Shown: positions 7,644 through 16,843, counted from the first letter of the stretch. The stretch is DNA of 64,000 nucleotides from Sinomonas gamaensis (GCF_005876955.1 NZ_SSCL01000001.1:1-64000), one strand, 5' to 3'. The notes: generated by a model from the letters alone, not told the origin. Numbers and translations are program-made.

Positions 7644-8987
7644 GTGGCCACTCCCTCCCTCGCCGTACCCCGCCCCAAGCCGCGGATCATCGTCGCCGCA
7701 TGCTTCGGCCACGCCGTCGAATGGTTCGAGTTCGGCGTCTACGGATACCTCGCTACGATTCTCGGCAAGGTCTTCTTCCCCGGCAACGACCCGGTCGCTT
7801 CGACGCTCTCGGCGCTGGCAGTCTTCGGCGTCGCCTTCCTCGCACGCCCGCTCGGAGCGGTCATCTTCGGGCACCTCGGCGACCGCCTCGGGCGACGGGC
7901 CATCCTGTCGATGACCATCCTGATCATGGGCGGCGCCACCACAGCCATCGGCATCCTTCCGAGCTATGCCAGCATCGGCATCGGCGCCCCCCTCCTGCTG
8001 ATCGTCCTGCGCCTGCTCCAGGGCATTTCCGCCGGAGGCGAGACGTCCGGGGCAGCGGCCTTCCTCGCCGAGTCGGCGCCGCCGAAGCGACGCGGGCTGT
8101 GGACGTCGAGCATCCAGGCGATCGGCATTGTGGCCTTCGTGGCCGCCTCCACGCTGGTCGCATTCCTCAGCGGCGTGCTGGGGGCCCAGCAGATGACGGC
8201 CTGGGGATGGCGCATCCCGTTCCTGCTCTCCCTGCCGCTGGCCGCCGCAGGCCTGTACCTGCGCTTCAGGGTCGAGGAGACCCCGGCGTTCAAGGCAGTC
8301 CTGGCCAAGGAGGAAACAGCCCACAAGAGGGTTCCCGTGCGGGAGCTGTTCGGCTTCCACAAGGGGGCGCTCTTCCTCCTGATCGCCATCGTGTCGGTCG
8401 AAGCCGTCGCCTCCTACGTGGCGAAGACCTATGCCGCCACCTATCTCATCTCCACGATTGGCCTGGACGCCAGCACCGCGCTGCTCTCCACCTCAGTCAC
8501 CCTGCTCTTCGCCGCAGCCCTGGTCCCGGCGTACGCGGTGCTCAGTGACCGGATCGGTCGTAGGCCCCTGCTGATCTGGGGCACGATTGCCCTCGTGATC
8601 GTCGCCGTGCCGGCCTTCCTGCTCATAGGCACGGGCACCATCGCCGGGGCGATCGTCGGACAGGTGATTGCCATCATTCCCGGCACGGCGATCTCCGTGG
8701 GGGTGGTGGTGGCCCAGGCCGAGCTGTTCCCAGCCCGCGTCCGCTACTCGGGGGCGTCGCTCGGCTACAACATCGCGTACGCGGTCTTCGGAGGCTCGGC
8801 CCCGTATGTGGCCGCCGCGCTGGTCGCGGCCACGGCGGTGAAGCTGATGCCGGCCTACTACTTGATCGTCATCGGCGTGCTCGGGCTGTTCGCCATGTTC
8901 CGCCTCCCCGAGACTTTCAAGAAGGACATGATCGACGCAGAGCCTGCCTCCTCGGCCTCCAGCACGGCAACCGCCCCCGGGGTCTAG
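7644..8987 (+). CDS. MFS transporter, metabolite:H+ symporter (MHS) type
   Basis: A 447-residue membrane protein with about 12 hydrophobic segments. It starts at a GTG after a strong AAGGAGG. MHS hallmarks include GHAVEWFEFGVYGYLATILG in the first helix, FGHLGDRLGRRAILSMTILI in loop 2-3, RLLQGISAGGETSGAAAFLAE, and the repeat-half motif SDRIGRRP. This group (KgtP, ShiA, ProP relatives) carries organic acids and zwitterions with protons. Its position after the flavoprotein gene suggests it imports the cluster's substrate, probably a carboxylic acid; that is inference. Confidence 0.9.
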   Translation: MATPSLAVPRPKPRIIVAACFGHAVEWFEFGVYGYLATILGKVFFPGNDPVASTLSALAVFGVAFLARPLGAVIFGHLGDRLGRRAILSMTILIMGGATTAIGILPSYASIGIGAPLLLIVLRLLQGISAGGETSGAAAFLAESAPPKRRGLWTSSIQAIGIVAFVAASTLVAFLSGVLGAQQMTAWGWRIPFLLSLPLAAAGLYLRFRVEETPAFKAVLAKEETAHKRVPVRELFGFHKGALFLLIAIVSVEAVASYVAKTYAATYLISTIGLDASTALLSTSVTLLFAAALVPAYAVLSDRIGRRPLLIWGTIALVIVAVPAFLLIGTGTIAGAIVGQVIAIIPGTAISVGVVVAQAELFPARVRYSGASLGYNIAYAVFGGSAPYVAAALVAATAVKLMPAYYLIVIGVLGLFAMFRLPETFKKDMIDAEPASSASSTATAPGV

Positions 8988-9065
8988 CTGCAGGCGACCA
9001 CCCGGGCAGGGGAGGAGCGCCGAAGGCGTCGGCCCTGCCGCACCGAAGACAAGAGAGATACAGCA

Positions 9066-9848
9066 ATGAACCCCCGTGAAGCCCGTTTCTCCGACCGCGT
9101 CGTCCTCATCACCGGAGCTGCCTCCGGCCTGGGACTTGCCACAGCCCGCCGCTTCGCGGGCGAAGGAGCCCACCTCGTCCTGGTGGACTGGGCCGCCGAT
9201 GCCCTTGATTCAGCCGTCGCCGTGATCTCCTCGGCAGGCACGAAGGTCATCGGCATCGAGGGGGACGTCTCCAAGGCGGAGACGGCGCAACGAGCCGTCT
9301 CCGCTGCGGTCGAGGCCTTCGGCAGGATTGACGTCCTGTTCAACAACGCCGGCATCGACCCGCTCACTGCCCGCTCGCTGGTGGAGACGACGGAGGAGCA
9401 GTGGGACAGCATCTTCGGCGTCAACCTCAAGAGCTTCTTCCTCTTCGTCCGGGAAACAATCCCCGTTATGAAGGCGAACGGCGGTGGGGCCATCGTGAAC
9501 ACCGCGTCCTCGGCCGGCATGAAGGCCTCCTCCCAGGAGGCCGCCTACGGCATCTCCAAGGCCGCGGTCATCGCACTCACCCGGGCACTCGCCCGGGACT
9601 TCTCCGGCGACGGGATCAGGACCAATGCGATCTGCCCGGGATTCCTGGAGGCCATGACCAGCGACCGCCGGGCGGGCGTCCCCGAGGAGCAGCTGCGCGC
9701 GCGCTCGGCCAAGGCAAGCCAGCTGGTGCCGATGGGGCGCGAAGGCACCTACGACGAGGTCGCCCAAGCAGTGTTGTTCCTGGCCAGCGACGAGTCCTCC
9801 TACACCAGCGGCGCGTCCCTGCTGATGGACGGGGGCTGGATTGCCTAG
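9066..9848 (+). CDS. Short-chain dehydrogenase/reductase
   Basis: A 260-residue classical SDR with the NAD(P)-binding motif TGAASGLG (residues 16-23), an Asp after the second strand (LVLVDWAAD) that favours NAD, NNAG, a catalytic Ser in NTASSAGMKASS, and YGISK. The C-terminal SYTSGASLLMDGGW is the usual SDR ending. It would interconvert an alcohol and a ketone in the cluster's pathway. AAGACAAGAGA lies before the ATG. The end overlaps the next gene by 8 bases, so the two are probably coupled. Confidence 0.9.
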   Translation: MNPREARFSDRVVLITGAASGLGLATARRFAGEGAHLVLVDWAADALDSAVAVISSAGTKVIGIEGDVSKAETAQRAVSAAVEAFGRIDVLFNNAGIDPLTARSLVETTEEQWDSIFGVNLKSFFLFVRETIPVMKANGGGAIVNTASSAGMKASSQEAAYGISKAAVIALTRALARDFSGDGIRTNAICPGFLEAMTSDRRAGVPEEQLRARSAKASQLVPMGREGTYDEVAQAVLFLASDESSYTSGASLLMDGGWIA

Positions 9849-10746
9849 GGCGTACGCACCCGAGCTGGCCGAATCCCCTGCGGGGCCCGGCAGGAGCGCC
9901 CCGGAGGTCGTGGTTCTCGGCTCGGCCGGAGGGCCCACGCCCAAGGCCGCCCGACGGCCCGTCTCCCACGCACTCGTGATCGACGGGGAGGTGACGCTCG
10001 TGGACTGCGGCAATGGCGTGGCCGGACAGTATGTGGCGGCTGGCCTGGATCTGGGCAGGCTCCGGCGGATCCTGATTTCCCATCACCACATCGATCACGT
10101 CGCCGATGTGGCCACGCTGGTGCATCTGGCCTGGTCCCAGCTCGAGGACCCCGTCGCCGTTATCGGCCCGCCCCCGCTGCGGCGCATCTTCGACCTGCAC
10201 TACGAGGCCTTCGCCACCGACATCGAGTCCCGGATGCAGGACGAGGGAAGGCCCCATCTGCGCGAGTTTGTCCAGATCACCGAGATCGACTGCGACTCCG
10301 CCCTTGAGCACTCTGGGGCAAGGATCACCGCTGCCCTGGTCGAGCATCCGCCCCTGCGCGCCTTCGCGTACCGGATCGACCAGGGGGGCGCGAGCATCTG
10401 CTTCTCGGGCGATACCCGCCCGAGCACCGCGCTGGCGGCCCTCGCGCAGGACGCCGACCTGCTCGTCCACGAGACCACGTATCTGGCCAACGCGGCAGAC
10501 TTCCTTCCGGCCGCCCGCGCCGCGCAGGTGCTGGCCCGCATGCGCGCCGTCCACAGCGACCCTGCGGGCGCCGCCTGGATAGCGAGCGCAGCAGGCGTGG
10601 GAGCCCTCCTGCTCAGCCCGGTCGGTGCCTTCGGTCCCGTCGCGGACGAGGAGATCCTCGACGAAGCCACTGCTTCCTTCTCCGGCCCAGCGTGGGTCGG
10701 AAGCGACCTGCTCAGAGTCCCCCTTCCAATCAGAGGAGACATCTAA
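9841..10746 (+). CDS. Metallo-beta-lactamase-fold hydrolase
   Basis: A 301-residue MBL-fold protein of the RNase Z/AtsA-like branch. The metal-binding motif is SHHHIDHVADV, the downstream Asp is in CFSGDTRPS, and a further His is in LLVHETTYL. Strands VVVLGSAGG and VTLVDCGNG form the N-terminal half. The TTG start inside the SDR stop region is the only in-frame start that keeps the full domain. In this cluster it could open a lactone, ester or cyclic dione, or cleave a thioester; none of these can be chosen from sequence. Confidence 0.8.
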   Translation: MPRAYAPELAESPAGPGRSAPEVVVLGSAGGPTPKAARRPVSHALVIDGEVTLVDCGNGVAGQYVAAGLDLGRLRRILISHHHIDHVADVATLVHLAWSQLEDPVAVIGPPPLRRIFDLHYEAFATDIESRMQDEGRPHLREFVQITEIDCDSALEHSGARITAALVEHPPLRAFAYRIDQGGASICFSGDTRPSTALAALAQDADLLVHETTYLANAADFLPAARAAQVLARMRAVHSDPAGAAWIASAAGVGALLLSPVGAFGPVADEEILDEATASFSGPAWVGSDLLRVPLPIRGDI

Positions 10747-10750
10747 TCCC

Positions 10751-12355
10751 ATGACCACCTACAGCACCGGTGGAGAAGCCGTCGTCGAGGCGCTCAAGAC
10801 CCACGGCCTTACCACGGTATTCGGGCTCCCCGGGGTCCAGAACGACTGGCTCTACAACGCCTTCTACGACGCGCGCGACCGCTTCCGCGTCATCCACACC
10901 CGTCACGAGCAGGGCGCTGGCTACATGGCACTCGGCCATACCCTCGCGACCGGGAAGCCCAGCGTGTGCAACGTCGTCCCCGGCCCCGGAGCGCTCAACG
11001 CAGGAGCCGCCCTGGCCACCGCCTACGGCCTCAACGCGAAGATGCTCTTCCTCACAGGGCAGATCCCTCAGAAGATGATCGGCCGCGAGATGGGAACGCT
11101 CCACGAGGTCCCCGACCAGCCCGGGACGCTCCGATCCCTCACCAAGCACTACGACCGCATCACCCATCCCGCCGAGGCAGGCGCCAAGATCGCCGCCGCC
11201 GTGCGCGCGATGAATACCGGACGCCCCCGACCCGCAGCGCTCGAAGTCCCCATGGATGTGCTCCAGCAGCGCGCGCCCATCCCCGCCCAGGCCCCTGTGT
11301 CGGAACCGGAGGAAGAACCCGTCGATGCCGAGGGCATCGACCGCGCCGTGTCCGTCCTGGCCGGGGCACGCCGTCCGATGATCTTCGTCGCGAACGGCGC
11401 CCAAGACGTCCCGGAGGAGGTCACCCGCCTCGCCGAGCTCCTCCAGGCCCCCGTCGTCGGGTACCGCACCGGACGCGGCATCGTCGACAGCCGCCACCCC
11501 CTCAGCTGCTTCCTCCCGGAGGCCAGACCGCTGTGGGACGAGACGGACGTCATCATCGCCCTGGGCGCCAGCGCCCGCTCCGCGCTGCAGGGGTGGGGGA
11601 AAGGCGGCCGCAGCCTGATCCGCATCGACGTGGACAACACCGTGCACGGCAGGTACGGCCAGCCCGAGGTCGCGATCACTGGCCGGCTCGAGTCCCACCT
11701 CCCCCTGTTCATCGCCGAGCTGGAGAAGAAGGGCATCCGCGGCGAAGACCTCGCCGAGGTCATGCCTGCCATCCACGCGGACTGGAAGGAGCGCAGCTCG
11801 GTCCTGGACCAGCAGATCCGGTACCTCGCAGTCATCCGGGAGGCCCTCGGAGAGGACGGCATCTTCGTCGACGAGCTCACCCAGATCGGCTTCGCGAGCC
11901 GGATCCTGCTGCCCGTGCACAGGCCCCGCACGTTCCTCTCCACCGGATACATGGGGACCCTGGGCTACGGATTCCCCACCGCCCTCGGTGCGAAGGTCGC
12001 CAAGCCGGACACCCGGGTGCTGTCGGTCACCGGCGACGGCGGATTCATGTTCGCCGCAACCGAGCTCGCCACTGCAGTCCAGCACGGCATCGGCCTGGTC
12101 ACCGTGCTGTTCAACAACAGCCAGTACGGCAACGTTCAGCAGATGCAGCGCGACCTCTACGGCGGAAAGGTCATCGCCACCGACCTCCAGAATCCGGACT
12201 TCGAACGCTTCGTCACCTCGTTCGGAGCGCACTACGGCCGTGCCTCATCCCCGGAGGAGCTCGCACCCCGCCTCGAGGAGGCCTTCGAGTCCGGGCTGCC
12301 GGCCGTCGTCGAAGTCGTCGTGGGCGACATGATCAGTGTGGACAGGTTCCGGTGA
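10751..12355 (+). CDS. Thiamine-diphosphate-dependent enzyme (acetolactate synthase-like)
   Basis: A 534-residue ThDP enzyme with the three expected domains. The N-terminal PYR domain has the cofactor-activating Glu53 in RHEQGAGYMALG, followed by NVVPGPGALNAGAALA. A central domain spans roughly residues 190-320. The C-terminal PP domain has VTGDGGFMFAATELATAVQH with a downstream NNSQYGN that ligates Mg-diphosphate. Family members decarboxylate 2-oxo acids, ligate aldehydes or cleave cyclic diketones. The ATG follows the MBL gene by 4 bases with AGAGGAGA upstream; the stop overlaps the next GTG. Decarboxylation of a 2-oxo acid made by the nearby aminotransferase is one possible link. Confidence 0.85.
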   Translation: MTTYSTGGEAVVEALKTHGLTTVFGLPGVQNDWLYNAFYDARDRFRVIHTRHEQGAGYMALGHTLATGKPSVCNVVPGPGALNAGAALATAYGLNAKMLFLTGQIPQKMIGREMGTLHEVPDQPGTLRSLTKHYDRITHPAEAGAKIAAAVRAMNTGRPRPAALEVPMDVLQQRAPIPAQAPVSEPEEEPVDAEGIDRAVSVLAGARRPMIFVANGAQDVPEEVTRLAELLQAPVVGYRTGRGIVDSRHPLSCFLPEARPLWDETDVIIALGASARSALQGWGKGGRSLIRIDVDNTVHGRYGQPEVAITGRLESHLPLFIAELEKKGIRGEDLAEVMPAIHADWKERSSVLDQQIRYLAVIREALGEDGIFVDELTQIGFASRILLPVHRPRTFLSTGYMGTLGYGFPTALGAKVAKPDTRVLSVTGDGGFMFAATELATAVQHGIGLVTVLFNNSQYGNVQQMQRDLYGGKVIATDLQNPDFERFVTSFGAHYGRASSPEELAPRLEEAFESGLPAVVEVVVGDMISVDRFR

Positions 12356-13209
12356 TCGGGGTGTCTGCCAACGCCCCGGCCCCCTTCCTCGAGCAGCTGT
12401 GGGCCAGTCTCGACGGCCTCAGATGCGTCGTCGTGGTCGGGCTCCCGGGGACTGGGAAGAGCCTGCTGGTCAGGGAACTCGCCGCCGCCGCACGCGAGGC
12501 CTCCCGCAAGAGCACCCTCCTGCAGTGGGACGTGTGCCGGGAGTCGTGGGAGGGCCATCCGCGCACCCGCTCCCGCTACCCTGAGGTCGACGGCGTGACC
12601 CACGAAGGGGTCCGGGTCGCCATGGGCTCATGGGTGCGCGGTGCCGTCGCTGCCTGGTTCGCGGCGCACGCCGGCGACGAGGCGCTCCTCATTGTGGAGG
12701 CGCCGCACATCGGCGGGCGCTTCTCCGAGCTTGCCCATGCCGTGGACGACGAGGCCGAGCCACACCTCAGCGCGCCAGAGACAGCCTTCGTGGTGGTCGC
12801 GCCGGAGAAGGACCTGCAGCTGGCCCTGAAGCAGCAGCGGGCGGCGGACATGGAGGACCGCCCACGGGCCGGGGGGTACGAGCAGAACAACGCTTCCCCG
12901 GACCTCCTGGACGAGCTGACCCGCTCACTCCGAGGCCCAGCGCACGAGCTCGGCATAGAGGCCGGGGACGAGCAGGGCTACGACCCGGACCTCTATGCGG
13001 GCCTGATGCGCCGCGTCCTGCGGCACAGGCACACCACCGTCGTGCGCCCGGACGCCCTCATCCAGGTCTCGGGCTCCGTCTACGACCTAGCCGAAGACTC
13101 GGAAAGGCTCTGGGCCGACGAGCAGGAGGTCGAAGCCAGCCTGGGAGTCGCCGACGCCATGGACGAGACAGAGCTGCGGAACCGGGTCGAAAACTGGTTC
13201 AGAACCTGA
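12352..13209 (+). CDS. P-loop NTPase of unknown role
   Basis: A 285-residue protein translated from a GTG that overlaps the ThDP gene stop (GTGA). The Walker A motif GLPGTGKS is at residues 30-37, and a hydrophobic strand ending in EALLIVEAPHIGG may be the Walker B equivalent. The rest is charged and alpha-helical. The layout resembles small AAA/kinase-type nucleotide-binding proteins rather than a transporter ATPase, as no ABC signature is present. It is the last gene of the operon and is followed by a strong terminator, so it is likely part of the same function, perhaps as a kinase or activator. An alternative GTG lies at 12361. Confidence 0.7.
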   Translation: MIGVSANAPAPFLEQLWASLDGLRCVVVVGLPGTGKSLLVRELAAAAREASRKSTLLQWDVCRESWEGHPRTRSRYPEVDGVTHEGVRVAMGSWVRGAVAAWFAAHAGDEALLIVEAPHIGGRFSELAHAVDDEAEPHLSAPETAFVVVAPEKDLQLALKQQRAADMEDRPRAGGYEQNNASPDLLDELTRSLRGPAHELGIEAGDEQGYDPDLYAGLMRRVLRHRHTTVVRPDALIQVSGSVYDLAEDSERLWADEQEVEASLGVADAMDETELRNRVENWFRT

Positions 13210-13239
13210 CCGAATGCCCGGTCCATCCGAGAACGCAAT

Positions 13240-13276
13240 GGGCGCCGGTGCGAGGGAAACCCTCGCACCGGCGCCC
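13240..13276. terminator. Bidirectional terminator hairpin
   Basis: A perfect 17-bp inverted repeat (GGGCGCCGGTGCGAGGG / CCCTCGCACCGGCGCCC) with a 3-base AAA loop. It lies between the P-loop gene and the convergent gntR gene. There is no long T run, but the stem is very stable and would serve both genes. Confidence 0.8.
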
Positions 13277-13334
13277 TTGGTGTACAACCGCGCAGGACGT
13301 GGGATCAGCGTCGGGAGGAGGCGGACAAGACGGG

Positions 13335-14033
13335 TCAGGCAACGCTTCGGGCGGCCAGCTTCTCCTGCACGCGTCGGACCAGGACCAGGGTGTGGTCGCG
13401 GCTGATCTCCTCGAGAGATGCGTCGAAGCGCCCCTGCTCCAGCGCCTCCACGATCCGCTCGTGGGAGTCGATGGTCTCCCGACCGGCAGAGAAGCCCAGG
13501 GTCTGGATGATGATGCCCCGCTCCCGGGAGAAGACCAGGCTGCTGACGGTGTCGGTCCACTGCGAGAGCCGCTGGAGCTCCTCGATGAGGCGGCGGTTCG
13601 GGCACCTGCCGTAGATGACCGAGTGGAACTGGCGGTTGAGAGCGGACCAGCCCTCGAAGTCGTACTCCTCAAGCGCGGTGAGCATCCGGGCGTTGATCGA
13701 ACGGAGCTGCGCGAAGTCCTCGGCCGTCATCGCCGGTCCCGCCGCTCGGGTGGCATAGGCCTCGTTGACGGCCTTCATCTCCATGAGATTGAACCAGTCG
13801 TCCTTTTCCAGCTGGACGATGGCGGGCCCCGAATGCGCCCCGTACTCGATCAGGCCTTCGGCCTCGAGCCGGCGCAGCGCCTCCCGGATCGGGGCCTGGC
13901 TGACACCGATGTCCTTCGCAAGGGAATCAATGACCAGCCTCTGCCCCGCCGCGTACACCGAGTTCACGATGCGCTCCCGCAGGATCTCGTGGGCGTACTC
14001 CACCTTCGACTGGCCCACTGCCGCCTCGGTCAT
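13335..14033 (-). CDS. GntR-family regulator, FadR/FCD subfamily
   Basis: A 232-residue regulator. A winged HTH covers roughly residues 10-75 (ILRERIVNSVYAAGQRLVID, then DIGVSQAPIREALRRLEAEG), followed by an all-helical FCD ligand-binding domain that usually binds a carboxylate with a metal. It lies at the centre of the catabolic cluster and is convergent with the six-gene operon. Three copies of a TATAG-N5-C-C(T/A)AT site lie before this gene, before the flavoprotein operon and between the aminotransferase and aldehyde dehydrogenase genes. I infer autoregulated repression of the cluster, relieved by a pathway intermediate. Confidence 0.9.
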   Translation of the reverse strand: MTEAAVGQSKVEYAHEILRERIVNSVYAAGQRLVIDSLAKDIGVSQAPIREALRRLEAEGLIEYGAHSGPAIVQLEKDDWFNLMEMKAVNEAYATRAAGPAMTAEDFAQLRSINARMLTALEEYDFEGWSALNRQFHSVIYGRCPNRRLIEELQRLSQWTDTVSSLVFSRERGIIIQTLGFSAGRETIDSHERIVEALEQGRFDASLEEISRDHTLVLVRRVQEKLAARSVA

Positions 14034-14112
14034 CTTCCACCCTTTCTACCCCGGACAATACTTGCGGCCCTCCCCGGAGATCCCGGAGGGAAGGCCGCAT
14101 GGAGATGATCCG

Positions 14113-14128
14113 TATAGCCAATCCTATT
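14113..14128 (-). promoter_or_regulatory. Operator site B (putative GntR binding site)
   Basis: TATAGCCAATCCTATT on the plus strand, about 80 bases upstream of the gntR start. It aligns with the sites at 5890 and 15364 at TATAG, the central TCC and the following AT. This suggests autoregulation of gntR. Confidence 0.6.
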
Positions 14129-14204
14129 GGATTTGTCCGCCGTTGGCGCCCCAGACTCGGAGTGGGCACGACTCGGCACGGAGACGCCGTACGGGCGGTA
14201 TCGG

Positions 14205-15341
14205 TCACCCCGTGTGCTGGGCAGATGCCACCCGCTCAAGCGCTGCAACCGTCGCCTTGACCTGAGCGGGGGTGCCTACCGTGATGCGAACGCTGTACGG
14301 ATCGCCCATCGCGTTGCCCGGACGCACGATGACGCCCTCTGCCTCCAAGGACTTGGCGAACGCCCTCGCGTCCCCGACGCGCACATAGACGAAGTTTGCG
14401 TGGGACTCGTACGGTTCGAATCCCAGCCGGGATAGGCCAGAGCGCAGCTCTTCACGGCCCTCGGAGTTCAGGCGCACCCGTCTGGCGAGCTCGACGTCGT
14501 CCCCCAAGCTCGCCAGCGCAGCGGACTGGGCGACGCTGGAGACCTCGTAGTTGCTCTGCACCTTCTGGACGGCCGCGACGATGTCCTTCGAGCCGACCAG
14601 GTAGGCCACCCGGAGCCCCGCGAGCCCATAGGCCTTCGAGAAGGTGCGCAGGGTGACCAGATTCCTGCGCCGGAAGGCGGGATCCAGGATCGTGTCCGGG
14701 TAGGAGGCGAAGCGTGCGTACTCGAAGTAGGCCTCGTCGACGACGATGGTGACCTCTTCGGGCACCGAGCCGACGAACTCGAGGAGCTCTTCCCGGTGGA
14801 CGATCGCTCCGGTGGGATTGTTCGGATTGCAGACGTAGACGATCCGGGTGCGGTCATCGATCAGGGCGAGCATCGCCCCGAGGTCATAGCTGCCGTCCGC
14901 CCGAACCGGTGCCGAGAACGCCGTCGCTCCCTGCTTGCGGGCGTCCAGAGCATAGGCGTGGAACGTCGGAGTGCACAGCACTATGTTGTCGCCCTCATCC
15001 AAGAGCGCAACCGAGAGGTGATGGATCAGGCCGATGCCCCCGGCCCCCACCGCTACCGACTCGACGTCCACCCCGAGCCGTGTCGCCAGGGCCACCCTCA
15101 GGCTTCGGAACCCCGACTCCGGGTACAGGTTGGCGCGCTCGAGCTGCCCCTGCGCGGCAGCGATCGCGGACGGGAACGGCCCGTACGGGCCTTCATTGGC
15201 TGCAAGTCCGAGGAGCTCGCGCACCTCTCCGCCATCGGCCGCGGCATCACGGACACTCCGTCCCGCGCTGTACGGGGGCAGGCCGTCCACCGCCGCACGG
15301 ATCCGCGGGGCCACTCCGCCCTGAATAGCTGCAGATTCCAT
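14205..15341 (-). CDS. PLP-dependent aminotransferase, HisC-like (class I/II)
   Basis: A 378-residue fold-type I aminotransferase of the histidinol-phosphate/aromatic group. Visible motifs are LAANEGPYGPFP near the N-terminus, YVCNPNNPTGAIV (PLP-facing Asn), VDEAYFEYA (Asp/Tyr), the Schiff-base lysine in LRTFSKAYGLAGLR, and a C-terminal arginine in VIVRPGNAMGDPYSVRITVG that binds the substrate carboxylate. It would make a 2-oxo acid from an amino acid or the reverse. It is divergent from the aldehyde dehydrogenase gene with operator C between them, so a catabolic role in this cluster is more likely than histidine biosynthesis. Confidence 0.88.
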   Translation of the reverse strand: MESAAIQGGVAPRIRAAVDGLPPYSAGRSVRDAAADGGEVRELLGLAANEGPYGPFPSAIAAAQGQLERANLYPESGFRSLRVALATRLGVDVESVAVGAGGIGLIHHLSVALLDEGDNIVLCTPTFHAYALDARKQGATAFSAPVRADGSYDLGAMLALIDDRTRIVYVCNPNNPTGAIVHREELLEFVGSVPEEVTIVVDEAYFEYARFASYPDTILDPAFRRRNLVTLRTFSKAYGLAGLRVAYLVGSKDIVAAVQKVQSNYEVSSVAQSAALASLGDDVELARRVRLNSEGREELRSGLSRLGFEPYESHANFVYVRVGDARAFAKSLEAEGVIVRPGNAMGDPYSVRITVGTPAQVKATVAALERVASAQHTG

Positions 15342-15363
15342 CTTCCCGAACCCTCCAATTCCC

Positions 15364-15379
15364 TATAGACTTTCCTATA
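15364..15379. promoter_or_regulatory. Operator site C (putative GntR binding site)
   Basis: TATAGACTTTCCTATA, the most symmetric of the three sites: TATAG and CTATA are an exact inverted repeat around ACTTTC. It lies in the 68-base gap between the divergent aminotransferase and aldehyde dehydrogenase genes, so one bound dimer could control both. Confidence 0.65.
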
Positions 15380-15409
15380 CGATCTTACGTGAGGATGTGG
15401 AGAAGGACA

Positions 15410-16828
15410 ATGCACGAAACAGCTGACCTGGACAACGCCTTCATCGGGGGACGATGGGTGCCGGCCACTGGCGACGTCACTATTCCCGTGCACAACCCCG
15501 CCGACGGGAGCGTGTCCCGCGAGCTCGCCTCTGCCAGCGAGGCCGACGTCCACTTCGCCTGCACCGAGGCGGCGGCCGCCCTCCCGAGCTGGAGCGGGAC
15601 ACCGGCAGCGGACCGGGCGCAGGTGATCCGGCGGATCGCCGAGGAGCTGCAAGCCCGCGCCGAGCAGCTCGCCGACGCCATCACCGCCGAAGTCGGCACG
15701 CCGCGGCACAAGTGCGTCCAGATGCAGGTCAAGCCTGCAGTCCACGCGTTCTCCTCCGCCTCCTCGACGGGTCCGCGCCTGTTCGCCGAGGAGCGCCTGG
15801 ACAACAGCCTCGTCCGGCTCGTCCCGAAAGGGGTCGCAGCCTGCATCACCCCCTGGAACTACCCTCTCTACCAGGTGGCGACGAAGGTCGCAGCCGCTCT
15901 CATGGCCGGGTGCACGGTGGTCCTCAAGCCCAGCGAGGTCGCCCCTACCTGTGTGGCCATCCTCGCCGACGCGGCGGCGTCCGCAGGACTTCCCCCGGGG
16001 GTCTTCAACGTTGTCTTCGGCGACGGGCCAAGCACGGGCGAGGCGCTCATCACCCACCCAGCGGTCGATTTCGTCTCCTTCACCGGCTCCACCAGAGCCG
16101 GGGCACGGATCGCGGGCATCGCCGGCCAATACGTCAAGCAGGTCTCGCTCGAGCTGGGGGGCAAATCAGCCAGCCTCGTCCTTCCCGGAGCCCCCCTTGC
16201 CCAAGCAGTCTCGAAGACCCTGGATAAGGGCTTCCAGAACTCCGGCCAGACCTGCGCCGCCCTCACACGGCTGCTCGTCCCCGAGGACAGCCTCGCCGAA
16301 GTCCAGTCGGTCCTCGAATCCCAGGTGGCCTCCTTCAGGGTGGGCGACCCAGCCGATCCAGGAAGCGTGCTCGGCCCGCTCGCAACATCGGACCAGCGAG
16401 ACAAGGTCCTCGGCCTCACAGCCGCGGCACGGGTCGCAGGGGCGGAGCTGCTGGCTGCAGGCCCCGTGCAAGCGAACGCCGATGGCTACTACGTCCCGGC
16501 CGAGGCCTACCTGACGGCCCCCGACGACGAGCTGGCCCAGGAAGAAGTATTCGGTCCAGTCCTCGCCGTCGTCCCGTACGCGGATATTGATGCCGCTATC
16601 CGCATCGCCAACAACTCTCCGTACGGGCTCAGCGGCGCCGTATGGGCAGCTGACCCAGATGAAGCGCGGAAGGCCGCCGAGCTCATTCGGACTGGCAGCG
16701 TCTCTATCAACGGCGCGCCCACCCACCCCGACGCTCCCTTCGGCGGGTTCCGGAAGTCGGGCTTCGGCCGTGAACGGGGAGCACACGGAATCCAGGAATT
16801 CCTCACCACCCAGTCGATCCACTTCTGA
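15410..16828 (+). CDS. NAD(P)-dependent aldehyde dehydrogenase
   Basis: A 472-residue member of the ALDH superfamily. Motifs in order are PWNYPLYQ, KPSEVAPTC, the NAD-binding FTGSTRAG, the general base in LELGGKSASLV, the catalytic Cys in NSGQTCAALTR, and EEVFGPVLAV. The start ATG at 15410 has AGAAGGA upstream. It oxidises an aldehyde to the acid; together with the ThDP enzyme and aminotransferase an amino acid to oxo acid to aldehyde to acid route is possible but unproven. The next small gene follows after 15 bases. Confidence 0.92.
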   Translation: MHETADLDNAFIGGRWVPATGDVTIPVHNPADGSVSRELASASEADVHFACTEAAAALPSWSGTPAADRAQVIRRIAEELQARAEQLADAITAEVGTPRHKCVQMQVKPAVHAFSSASSTGPRLFAEERLDNSLVRLVPKGVAACITPWNYPLYQVATKVAAALMAGCTVVLKPSEVAPTCVAILADAAASAGLPPGVFNVVFGDGPSTGEALITHPAVDFVSFTGSTRAGARIAGIAGQYVKQVSLELGGKSASLVLPGAPLAQAVSKTLDKGFQNSGQTCAALTRLLVPEDSLAEVQSVLESQVASFRVGDPADPGSVLGPLATSDQRDKVLGLTAAARVAGAELLAAGPVQANADGYYVPAEAYLTAPDDELAQEEVFGPVLAVVPYADIDAAIRIANNSPYGLSGAVWAADPDEARKAAELIRTGSVSINGAPTHPDAPFGGFRKSGFGRERGAHGIQEFLTTQSIHF

Positions 16829-16843
16829 CACAGGAGACGTCTG

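Noticed and set aside
10966-12351. Long frame-1 extension upstream of the P-loop gene
   Set aside because: Arg/Pro-rich shadow of the ThDP gene; the real start is the GTG at 12352.
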